A stretch of DNA of 64,000 bases from Ilyomonas sp963790435 (GTDB lineage: Bacteria > Bacteroidota > Bacteroidia > Chitinophagales > Chitinophagaceae). The translations under genes were made by a program, and so were the position numbers. The notes beneath the pieces are model-generated. The model worked only from the letters and a program-made list of their open reading frames with translations, searched no databases and was not told where the DNA came from. Position 1 is the stretch's first letter. Every line of letters starts with the position of its first letter. Location of the stretch: assembly GCA_963790435.1 (NCBI GenBank), contig CAWBOI010000002.1, positions 248,001-312,000 on the forward strand, in the 5' to 3' direction. Below, piece after piece: positions 44,222-51,836 of the stretch.

Positions 44222-45070
44222 CTAATCATTAAAATCTCTCAATATCCCGGTTCCGCTTTTATAAATGCCATACACTTTTACTTCTTCCGTTATGCTTTTC
44301 ATTTTCTCAATCACGTTATAAAATTGTTCTGTTGTTTCAAATTCCATATCAGCATGAAAGCTGTATTTAAAGTCGCTGCCCGGTATAGGAAAGCTTTGCA
44401 GCTTGCTTAAATTAATATCGCCTTCAGCAATAGTGGTAAGAACTTTTGCAAGGCTGCCTTTTGAATGATTGGTATGAAACGTAAGGGATGCTTTGTCAGC
44501 CGCATCAACACGTTGCGCCGCTTCTTCTCTTTGCAAAATTAAAAACCGTGTGTAGTTGTTTTTTAATGTATGAATATTGGGCGCAATAATGTGCAAATTG
44601 TATAGCTCGGCCGCCAGCTTACTGGCAATGGCTGCAATGTGTTTGCTTTTGTGCTGATGAATGTGTTTTGCGCTTAACGCGGTATCTTCTGTTTCAACGA
44701 GTTTCCAGTTGTATTTATCCAAATAAGAAAGACATTGCTGCAGGGCCATGTAATGCGAATGCACTTCGCGGATGTCTTCTAACCCAACGCCTCCATTCAC
44801 CATTAGGTTTTGACCAATTTGCAAATACACTTCGCCAACCACCTTCAGGTTGCTTTTTTGCAACAAATTGTAGTTGGGAAGAATGCTGCCGGCAATTGAA
44901 TTTTCAATTGCCATTACTCCACCATCGGATTGGTTTTTGTTTTGCGCAATTTTTATCACTTCTCTGAAAGTGGCGCAGGGCACGACTTCCACGTTGTTGC
45001 CAAAAAATTTTCTTGCCGCTTCCTGGTGAAACGAACCTTCGTAACCTTGAATTGAAACTTTACTCCTCAT
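44222..45070 (-). CDS. pheA: Prephenate dehydratase with ACT domain
   Basis: Monofunctional enzyme (282 residues) making phenylpyruvate. The catalytic part (residues 1-180) has IQGYEGSFHQEAARKFF, GGVMAIENSIAGSILPNYNLL and the TRF motif in NNYTRFLIL. The C-terminal ACT domain (KASLTFHTNHSKGSLAKVL, LQSFPIPGSDFKYSFHADME) gives Phe feedback inhibition. The ATG at 45070 is 7 bases after the T-tract of the attenuator, so expression of this gene depends on antitermination. First structural gene of the pheA-aminotransferase-tyrA unit. Confidence 0.95.
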   Translation of the reverse strand: MRSKVSIQGYEGSFHQEAARKFFGNNVEVVPCATFREVIKIAQNKNQSDGGVMAIENSIAGSILPNYNLLQKSNLKVVGEVYLQIGQNLMVNGGVGLEDIREVHSHYMALQQCLSYLDKYNWKLVETEDTALSAKHIHQHKSKHIAAIASKLAAELYNLHIIAPNIHTLKNNYTRFLILQREEAAQRVDAADKASLTFHTNHSKGSLAKVLTTIAEGDINLSKLQSFPIPGSDFKYSFHADMEFETTEQFYNVIEKMKSITEEVKVYGIYKSGTGILRDFND

Positions 45071-45077
45071 ACTGTGT

Positions 45078-45121
45078 AAAAACAAAAATCCCGATTCGCT
45101 GTGAACCGGGATTTTATATTG
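45078..45121 (-). terminator. Attenuator: Rho-independent terminator with overlapping antiterminator
   Basis: Minus-strand RNA: AAAATCCCG (45115-45107) pairs with CGGGATTTT (45093-45085), plus three inner pairs, followed by TGTTTTTAC: a typical terminator just before pheA. The 5' arm and the bases before it (45121-45104) can instead pair with the leader segment 45160-45145 (AGCCGGGATT then GTATTG), about 16 pairs with two G-U and a two-base bulge. That longer helix excludes the terminator. A further segment, ATCCCG at 45199-45194 inside the leader ORF, can mask the antiterminator arm. This is the four-segment layout of an amino-acid attenuator. Confidence 0.88.
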
Positions 45122-45160
45122 ATTAGTTAGTGTTTACTTGTTTGCAATACAATCCCGGCT

Positions 45161-45220
45161 TTACTTGGTAAAGTAAAAAAAGAAAAAATAAAACGGGATG
45201 TATAAGCGTGTTGTTTTCAT
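45161..45220 (-). CDS. pheL: Phe/Tyr-rich leader peptide controlling pheA operon attenuation
   Basis: A 19-codon frame, ATG 45220 to TAA 45161, encodes MKTTRLYIPFYFFFFYFTK: six Phe and three Tyr, with eight aromatic codons in a row after Ile-Pro (codons 10-17). The stop codon is directly followed by the antiterminator arm (45160-45145), so a ribosome that reaches the stop covers it and the terminator forms. A ribosome stalled at Phe/Tyr codons (45193-45170) leaves it free and covers the masking ATCCCG. The layout parallels enterobacterial PheL but is not a homologue I can name. Too short for ordinary gene finders. Confidence 0.88.
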   Translation of the reverse strand: MKTTRLYIPFYFFFFYFTK

Positions 45221-45228
45221 TAACAGCG

Positions 45229-45259
45229 CGAAAGTAGAAGTTATTTGTTTTGCAACAAA
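45229..45259 (-). promoter_or_regulatory. Promoter of the pheA leader (TTTG-N19-TACTTTCG)
   Basis: The -33 element TTTG (45259-45256) and the -7 element TACTTTCG (45236-45229, one base from TAnnTTTG) are 19 bp apart, the usual spacing in this phylum. The expected start point is about 45221-45224, so the leader ATG (45220) would be within a few bases of the RNA 5' end. Confidence 0.7.
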
Positions 45260-45315
45260 TTTTTTTTGAGCAAGCGAAGAAAACAAAAACAGTGTTCAAC
45301 GAATTGATTAAGAAT

Positions 45316-45329
45316 AACAAACGTTTGTT
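45316..45329. promoter_or_regulatory. 14-bp palindrome AACAAACGTTTGTT
   Basis: A perfect palindrome with a central AAACGTTT, the form bound by LacI-family regulators, lies 57 bp upstream of the -33 box of the pheA leader. It could be an operator or part of the AT-rich intergenic background. No regulator gene is adjacent. Confidence 0.3.
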
Positions 45330-45443
45330 CGCTATGCCTTCTGCCAAGAACAACAGAACATTATAAAGAAATAAATGCTGTATTCATTCGTTCCATCAGT
45401 AACGGAAAATCGTGCAAAAACAAACGTTTCATTGCCACGAACA

Positions 45444-46775
45444 TTATGATGCACGCATCGGTTTCACGCCTGCCTTTTGTAATACAGTTGCGATAAAATC
45501 ACCTATTTTTTTTCCTTCTTCCTGTCCCCATTCTACTGAATCTCTGAAATGAATGCCGCCATAAATACGCGATACGGCAGCTTCGTTGGATGCTTGTTTA
45601 AAAGAAGAAAACTTCCGTGCAGGCAACTCGAATATTTCCTCCGAATTATCGGTAAAAGAAAACGAATCACCCAACAGAAAAGTGAGAACCTGAGCTGCGG
45701 CAGTTGAAATCACGCTGTGACCGCTGGTGTATTCCGGAAACGGCGGCGTTTGCAAAAGAGGCGTCCATTTCGGATCAATGTATCGAACAATATAGGTTTC
45801 CGGGCGAATGCGGTTGGAGCGATATTTTTCATCCCAGCAACTGATAAACGCATCCATCAAAGTAGCGGCGAGATAGGTTTCTACCGCAACAGCATCATCA
45901 AAAGAAAGCTTTGCTTTTTGGGCGGCAATAGAGCCAATGTTCATCCAATGGCCACCGGGACTTATTTTTTTAAAACCAATCATCATGTGCCCTGATGTTT
46001 CTATCGCAAAAGGGTTGCAATCCCAAAAAGCAGCCACAGCCAGTTCTTCTTTAGTAGGATGAACGCCGTAATTGTACACTTCTTTCGCAAGCGCATAAAA
46101 TGCACTGCCGCTGTCTTTGCTGAATGTAGTGGGAACTTTAGGGACAAATTGATTGCACGAGTCTAAGAGCATAGGACGAACCGTTTTCCAGTTAGGTTCT
46201 ACTGCTTCTATGTAGCCGGGTGGTGTGGGATACCAATAGCCATCGCCTTTTAAAGGTGTGTATCTTCTTTTCGCGCTCAACTGATTGTAATGGTCGGTTT
46301 TTGAAAAAGCTATCATTTGTGCTGTAGCTTCTTTGGCAACGACAATGGATTCATCAATGGTTGACTGTGATACTTTGGCTTCTTTTAATTTCTTTACAAA
46401 CGTCTGTTCATCTTCCTCAATCATAAAACCTGAAGGCAGCATCATCCTTCCAATTTCCAAAATAGAATACAGAGCTGCAATGCGATAATCGTAATGAACC
46501 GTTGGATGGATGACAATGGATTTATATTGTTTGATAAAGGTTTCAGCCCCTGGCAGCGTATGATTGTGCTGCGAAACAATGGCGTATGCAGTTAGCATTG
46601 CATACGCATAATAACGGCTGGCTGCGGGGGGATTCACCACATCGTGCATCATCACTTTTGTTTGAGCAAACAAAGCCGGTTGTAAAAGCGAAACATAACG
46701 CTGCGCTTCTTTTTGCGCTGATATATAATGGATAGAAAATACGGTAAAAACAAAGAGGATGACCACACGTTTCAT
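45444..46775 (-). CDS. Vanadium haloperoxidase/PAP2-like secreted phosphatase
   Basis: A 443-residue protein with a signal peptide (VVILFVFTVFSIHYISA) and the vanadium-haloperoxidase/PAP2 active-site set: an Arg-containing segment KYRSNRIRPETYIV, FPEYTSGHSVISTAAAQVL (the SGH motif) and SRIYGGIHFRDSVEWG (R-x5-H). The reaction may be phosphate ester cleavage or halide oxidation; sequence alone does not decide. It lies 11 bp after the FG-GAP protein gene, so they are co-transcribed. Such pairs occur beside SusCD genes in this phylum. Confidence 0.88.
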   Translation of the reverse strand: MKRVVILFVFTVFSIHYISAQKEAQRYVSLLQPALFAQTKVMMHDVVNPPAASRYYAYAMLTAYAIVSQHNHTLPGAETFIKQYKSIVIHPTVHYDYRIAALYSILEIGRMMLPSGFMIEEDEQTFVKKLKEAKVSQSTIDESIVVAKEATAQMIAFSKTDHYNQLSAKRRYTPLKGDGYWYPTPPGYIEAVEPNWKTVRPMLLDSCNQFVPKVPTTFSKDSGSAFYALAKEVYNYGVHPTKEELAVAAFWDCNPFAIETSGHMMIGFKKISPGGHWMNIGSIAAQKAKLSFDDAVAVETYLAATLMDAFISCWDEKYRSNRIRPETYIVRYIDPKWTPLLQTPPFPEYTSGHSVISTAAAQVLTFLLGDSFSFTDNSEEIFELPARKFSSFKQASNEAAVSRIYGGIHFRDSVEWGQEEGKKIGDFIATVLQKAGVKPMRAS

Positions 46776-46786
46776 GCTTCTACATT

Positions 46787-49700
46787 TTATGGTAATGAAT
46801 AAAACTGTAAGGGCTCGTTGTTGCTGCCAACCACTAAATAATTTTTATTGCTGATGTTCAGTAAGGTTGCACTTTTTACATCGCCCGAAACCGATAAGCC
46901 CGATGTTGTTTGTGGCACATAACGAAAGGCCCCTTTGCCATCGCCCAATAACAAACATCCATAATTGGCATCAATGCTACCCAACTTCAAGCGATTATCA
47001 GAATGGTTTCCCAATAGGAGCAAATCTATCTTCCCATCTTTATTGAAATCCTGGGTAATGATGTTGGAAACTACTGAAAATTGCGCTTCGATAGGTAACG
47101 AATCTAAAACCATTTTGCCGTTCTGATTGAGATAACAAACCGATGCCGTTTGTGTTGCTGTTAGTTCTTTTGCTTTTTGCAAATCTTCATTTGAAAAAAT
47201 AGCATGAATGTTGGCATCGGCATAAGCCTGATAAGAAGAAAACTTTTTTCGCATTGAATACATTTGCTCATTCAATTCATCGCGGCTAACAAACGGATAG
47301 CTTTCATTTTTGATGAAAAAACAAAAGAATGGATCTATCGAACCATTGTTGTCGAAATCAGTATAATACAATTGAGCCGGTTGTTTATCAGACGCCACAA
47401 TTTGTGTATTCAACCCTAAGTTGCCACCGATAATATCGGGTTTGCCATCGCCATTTACATCAGCAACTTTTACTGAAAACCAAAAGCCATTTTGTGGTTG
47501 CGTAAAATAGCTTTTGGTTTTATCAATAAAACCGGAAGATGTATTTTCAAAAATTGTGATTGGCATCATTTCCCCACAAAGGACCAAATCAGGTTTGCCA
47601 TCGCCGTTCATGTCTGCCCACTGCGCCGATGTAACCATACCAATGCTGTCAAAAGGAGTATGCGTAACAGTAAACTTTCCTTTTCCGTTGTTGGTTAGTA
47701 AGTAGGAAGTGGGCGCTGCCGGATATTGACCAGGAATCACTCTGCCGCCTACAAACAAATCTATGTCGCCATCGCCATCATAATCGCAGGGCACCACGCA
47801 CGCTTTACTACTGCCGCTGACATCGGGCAAAGCCGTTGTATCTTTTGTGAAATTCCCTTTGCCATCATTCAAATACAATTCATCCTGAAGGGCAGGTGTG
47901 GCCGCTTCAAACAAAGAATAACCGCCCTTTGCAATGTACAAATCGGGGAAGCCATCGCCGTTGGCATCAAAAAAAACGGCCGCTGAAACTGCCGATGTGC
48001 TTTCATCACCAATTACACTGTTGCTGGTGGTGAATCCGCCGTTGGCTTGTTGCAAATAAACGGCGGCCCCTTTTTCTTTATCGCCGCTGATGAAAATGTC
48101 TTCTCTGCCATCGCCGTTTACATCGGCTTTGGCTATCACAGGCCCTGTTTTAGAATACATAAACATCATCAGCAACTGACGTTTGAAATCGTTTTCGGTA
48201 TAATCCTGGTGTGTATAAGGAATGATAGCCGGTGCTTTGGTAAACAGAACGTTTGTTTTTGTAGGAAAATATGGATTGGTTGTTTGTGAAGAAGGCTCGA
48301 TGGTTAACTTTTGATTGGCGGCGACCTGGTTGAGCCTTTTTGTTGAACCATCCGGAAAAATCACTCTTACTGAATCTGCCATTTTGTTTTTGCCCAAACC
48401 AAAATTCAGCACGGTTGACATACACGAAAGATAACCGCGGCTTGGGTTTACTTCCTGGTATTGCATTGTGCCATTGGCATACACATACACTTTACTGCCA
48501 ATGGCGCGCGTGTTTTGTTTGCTTCCTTTTACTTCAATGCTGAGGTAAGAATTGTGGTTGATTTCGCGGCTGTTGTTTTGATAAACAAACGCCTCCCCAT
48601 TGAGGTTATTTACCACCAGATCAAGGTCGCCATCATTGTCCAGATCAACATAAACCGCTCCGTTTGAAAGAGCCGCTTTTTCAAATCCCCACTGCATTTG
48701 CTCATTGGTAAAAGTTAAGTTTCCCTCATTTTTAAAAATGCAATTGTGAAACGTTGTAGAGGGCATGGCTTTTATCAGATCCATCAGCAAAGCCGGTTCT
48801 TTATCCATTGCTTTCTTTACTTTATAATCGCCCCAATAACGCATAAAATCTTTGTTGGTATAATCGCGCAAATAGCCGCTGGTAATGAATAAATCTTTAT
48901 ATCCATCATTATCAAAATCGGCAAATAAGGGGCTCCAGCTCCAATCGGTATTCGATATTCCCGCCAGTTGTCCTATCTCGCTAAACGTGCCGTTGCCGTT
49001 GTTCAATTGCAGCATGTTGCGCATGTACTGTTTGCCTAAATCCTGTTGCTGCATCAGGGCAAAGCTTTCGTAGTTTTCCTGAAGTTGTAATGTTTTTTGG
49101 CGATGATTATCGGGTGGCATCATGTCGAGCGTTACAACATCGGGCAAGGCATCATTATTAAAATCGGCAATGTCAACACCCATCGAAAACTGCGAAATAT
49201 GGCGGAAGCATTGTTGGGTAACATCTTCAAACATGCCGTTGCCTTTGTTTAAGTAATAATAATCCGGTTCGTTGTAATCGTTGGTTACATAAATATCAGG
49301 CAAGCCATCTTTGTTAATGTCGGCAACGGCAATGCCCAAACCAAACGTAAGCGGGAATTGATGAATGCCAGCTTCTTTGGAAACATCGGTGAAATGGCCG
49401 CCATCATTGCGATATAATTTGCTTCCCGCATAAGGATCAACTTCATTGCGAAACTTTGCCAGTTCCATGTTGTCAATCTTTTTTACATTGTGATTGAGCA
49501 GGAACATATCCAAATCGCCGTCGCCATCGTAATCAAAGAAAGCGGCTTGTGTGCTGTAGCCCGGGTCATCCAAACCATATTGTTTAGCTTCATCCACAAA
49601 CTTCAAGGCCCCTTTGTTGATGAAAAGCTGATTGCGCCGCACATCATCAGGCAACTTACCTGAATAGCAGATGTAGATATCCAGCAAGCCATCACCGTTT

Positions 49701-50083
49701 ACATCGGCCAGGGTTACGCCGGTTTTCCAGCCGCCTTTTCTACCTTCCAAACCAGCTTCTTTGGTAATGTCTTTAAACTTCATTCCCCCCAAATTCAAAT
49801 ACACTTTGATGGGCTTTTGATTGGCGGTAAATACAAGGTCCTGTAAGCCATCACCATTTAAATCGCCTGCCGCAACCCCACCTCCGTTGTACAGGTATTC
49901 ATAAGAAAGCACATTCAGGCTTTCATCTTCATTGATAATGTTGCTGAAAGTAATGCCCGTTTGTTTGGAGGATAACAGTTGAAACAAAGGTTGTTGTGCA
50001 CGGCTGAAAAATTGGGCAAAAACAAACAGCAGCAGGCAACCCACCCGTTTTATTTTTTTAAAAGAAAAGAATAAGCTGTTCAT
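46787..50083 (-). CDS. FG-GAP/VCBS repeat protein with ASPIC/UnbV domain
   Basis: A large secreted beta-propeller-type protein, 1098 residues from ATG 50083. The signal peptide is RVGCLLLFVFAQFFSRAQ. Many D-x-N-x-D-G calcium loops are visible (AGDLNGDGLQDLVF, ADVNGDGLLDIYI, DNDGDLDLVV, ADMNGDGKPDLVL, DFNKDGKIDLLL), in two blocks around residues 45-500 and 640-1050, separated by an ASPIC/UnbV domain (IGSKVYVYANGTMQYQEV, GLGKNKMADSVRVIFPDGS). Probably surface-exposed and carbohydrate- or protein-binding. It sits between SusD and the haloperoxidase gene. The signal peptide carries one 13-mer (50015). Confidence 0.9.
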   Translation of the reverse strand: MNSLFFSFKKIKRVGCLLLFVFAQFFSRAQQPLFQLLSSKQTGITFSNIINEDESLNVLSYEYLYNGGGVAAGDLNGDGLQDLVFTANQKPIKVYLNLGGMKFKDITKEAGLEGRKGGWKTGVTLADVNGDGLLDIYICYSGKLPDDVRRNQLFINKGALKFVDEAKQYGLDDPGYSTQAAFFDYDGDGDLDMFLLNHNVKKIDNMELAKFRNEVDPYAGSKLYRNDGGHFTDVSKEAGIHQFPLTFGLGIAVADINKDGLPDIYVTNDYNEPDYYYLNKGNGMFEDVTQQCFRHISQFSMGVDIADFNNDALPDVVTLDMMPPDNHRQKTLQLQENYESFALMQQQDLGKQYMRNMLQLNNGNGTFSEIGQLAGISNTDWSWSPLFADFDNDGYKDLFITSGYLRDYTNKDFMRYWGDYKVKKAMDKEPALLMDLIKAMPSTTFHNCIFKNEGNLTFTNEQMQWGFEKAALSNGAVYVDLDNDGDLDLVVNNLNGEAFVYQNNSREINHNSYLSIEVKGSKQNTRAIGSKVYVYANGTMQYQEVNPSRGYLSCMSTVLNFGLGKNKMADSVRVIFPDGSTKRLNQVAANQKLTIEPSSQTTNPYFPTKTNVLFTKAPAIIPYTHQDYTENDFKRQLLMMFMYSKTGPVIAKADVNGDGREDIFISGDKEKGAAVYLQQANGGFTTSNSVIGDESTSAVSAAVFFDANGDGFPDLYIAKGGYSLFEAATPALQDELYLNDGKGNFTKDTTALPDVSGSSKACVVPCDYDGDGDIDLFVGGRVIPGQYPAAPTSYLLTNNGKGKFTVTHTPFDSIGMVTSAQWADMNGDGKPDLVLCGEMMPITIFENTSSGFIDKTKSYFTQPQNGFWFSVKVADVNGDGKPDIIGGNLGLNTQIVASDKQPAQLYYTDFDNNGSIDPFFCFFIKNESYPFVSRDELNEQMYSMRKKFSSYQAYADANIHAIFSNEDLQKAKELTATQTASVCYLNQNGKMVLDSLPIEAQFSVVSNIITQDFNKDGKIDLLLLGNHSDNRLKLGSIDANYGCLLLGDGKGAFRYVPQTTSGLSVSGDVKSATLLNISNKNYLVVGSNNEPLQFYSLP

Positions 50084-50186
50084 CATTTCACTGGTCATTA
50101 ATAAGCAGAGAAGCAAGGTAAGAAGCAGAATAAAAACGAAGCACAAAACGGTACGTTAATCTTATGAAACAAATTTGGATAAAAAC

Positions 50187-50217
50187 AAAACAGGCTGCTT
50201 TTGGGGCAACCTGTTTT
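50187..50217 (-). terminator. Terminator after susC-susD
   Basis: AAAACAGG/CCTGTTTT with an inner TGC/GCA helix, followed on the minus strand by TTTGTTTTTATCC, lies 19 bp after the SusD stop and before the FG-GAP gene. It probably separates the SusCD transcript from the two genes downstream, at least in part. Confidence 0.75.
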
Positions 50218-50235
50218 CTGTGCAGAACCAAAGAT

Positions 50236-51831
50236 TTATTTGTCCCACCAAACTCTTCCACTGAATACATCACCGCCGCTCAGGCTTGATACAGCCGTTT
50301 TGTAATTGGCTCCGTTTGTGGTGGCTTCAGATAAAGGATAAGGTTCTCTGCGCGGTATTTGCCCGCCGGAAAAATTGCCCGTATAATTTACCGGTGTGAG
50401 GGGTGGAAAACCTGACCTTCTCCAGTTGCTCCAGGCTTCACTGAAGTTGAATAAAGTGCCGGTGGTAATCCAGTATTGGTCATTAATCTGCTCGAGAGAA
50501 TTGTTTACCAACGGATTGGCAGCAGCATAAGCGGTTGCTGTGGCTGCGCTGATGGTGCCTGTAGAATTAAACTGACCGTAGGATTGCAAAGCACCGGCTA
50601 CGCCATTGGCATAGTGTGAAGCTGCAGTACCGCCTACATTCCAACCTCTTACAGCGGCTTCTGCTAATAAAAGTTCAGATTCACCATAAGTTAAAACGAA
50701 AACAGGCGAGTTTAAATTAAGATAAAGTGATGTTTTTGGACGAGAATATTTACCGGTAGGATTAACATCGGTGCCGGTGCCGGTGCTACCTGGATAACCC
50801 GGCGATTTACTGATGTCATTAGCATCATTATTTTGATTGTAGCCATTTGGCATACCCATTTGTACAGAAGGGTCAGAATTGCCAGCCATGGTTTCATTTC
50901 CTGCATTGATAAGCCCGGCAGCAGGTACTTCGGCTATTACACCCAATCTTGGGTCGGATGTAGCTTTCAACATATCAATTAACGTCTTACTCCATCTTAC
51001 TTCAACATAATCTTGTGGCACCACTAATGCGCTGCTATTGGGATTTGCAAAGCCGTTTGCATTGTCATACATTAAATAAGCATTGTCGCTCACGCCTGCC
51101 AGTGTACCGCCTGCGGCTGCTTTCTCTGTATATTTCTGCGCGGTAGTGGCATCTACTTTGGTTAAACGCATTGCCATGCGAAGCATAAGAGAGTAGCCAA
51201 ACTTTTTCCATTGGGTTATGTCACCCTTGTAAGAAAAAGCATCATTGCCAGGCTTTGTTTTAGAAGGATCCAATGTAGTTAACACAGAATCCAGGCGGGT
51301 AAGCATAGAGTTATAAATGTCCTGCTGCTTGTCGTAAACAGGTGAGGTCAGCCCGCCTTTTGCTTGTAATGCTTGTGAGTACGGGCAGTCGCCATAAGTG
51401 TCAGTCACGAGCATAATAGAAGCGATTTCCATCATGGTAGCTACACCTCTTAAATTGAGATAAGCGTCATTTCCCTTGGTAAGATTTTGTATCTCACGTG
51501 CATTACTTGCAGCGGTGTAAGCATTGTTCCAGGTGCTTGCCTGGTACGTTGTCGTATTACCTGATGCCACATACTTATCGCCATTACTGTAATAGCTTGG
51601 ATAAGATGCTGAAGCGAAGATTTGCACCCACATACTTTGAAACAGAATAGGTCCTGAATAGCCCGACATGGCGCTTGCATAATTTAATTCTGTAGTTGGC
51701 AATAGCAGGTTAGGGTCGAAAGTAGAAGCGTTTGCCTGTGTGGGATCGGTGTTGATGGACTGAAAGTTTTTTGTACAATTTGCCAGCAACAAGGATAAGG
51801 AGAGAAAGGAATATATAATTCGTTGTTTCAT
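50236..51831 (-). CDS. SusD/RagB-family nutrient-binding outer-membrane lipoprotein
   Basis: A 531-residue lipoprotein: signal peptide with lipobox LLLANC, then the SusD-like (type 2) fold marked by the segment from ILFQSMWVQIFASASYPSY, the TPR-like helices and ESELLLAEAAVRGW. The C-terminus is NGGDVFSGRVWWDK-like. It caps the SusC pore and binds oligosaccharides or peptides. It begins 5 bp after the susC-like gene. Confidence 0.92.
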   Translation of the reverse strand: MKQRIIYSFLSLSLLLANCTKNFQSINTDPTQANASTFDPNLLLPTTELNYASAMSGYSGPILFQSMWVQIFASASYPSYYSNGDKYVASGNTTTYQASTWNNAYTAASNAREIQNLTKGNDAYLNLRGVATMMEIASIMLVTDTYGDCPYSQALQAKGGLTSPVYDKQQDIYNSMLTRLDSVLTTLDPSKTKPGNDAFSYKGDITQWKKFGYSLMLRMAMRLTKVDATTAQKYTEKAAAGGTLAGVSDNAYLMYDNANGFANPNSSALVVPQDYVEVRWSKTLIDMLKATSDPRLGVIAEVPAAGLINAGNETMAGNSDPSVQMGMPNGYNQNNDANDISKSPGYPGSTGTGTDVNPTGKYSRPKTSLYLNLNSPVFVLTYGESELLLAEAAVRGWNVGGTAASHYANGVAGALQSYGQFNSTGTISAATATAYAAANPLVNNSLEQINDQYWITTGTLFNFSEAWSNWRRSGFPPLTPVNYTGNFSGGQIPRREPYPLSEATTNGANYKTAVSSLSGGDVFSGRVWWDK

Positions 51832-51836
51832 TACAG

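Noticed and set aside
45123..45353. A 76-codon minus-strand frame covering the pheA leader region
   Set aside because: Its composition is that of AT-rich spacer, it covers the promoter, and the short Phe/Tyr ORF in another frame explains the region with its hairpins.
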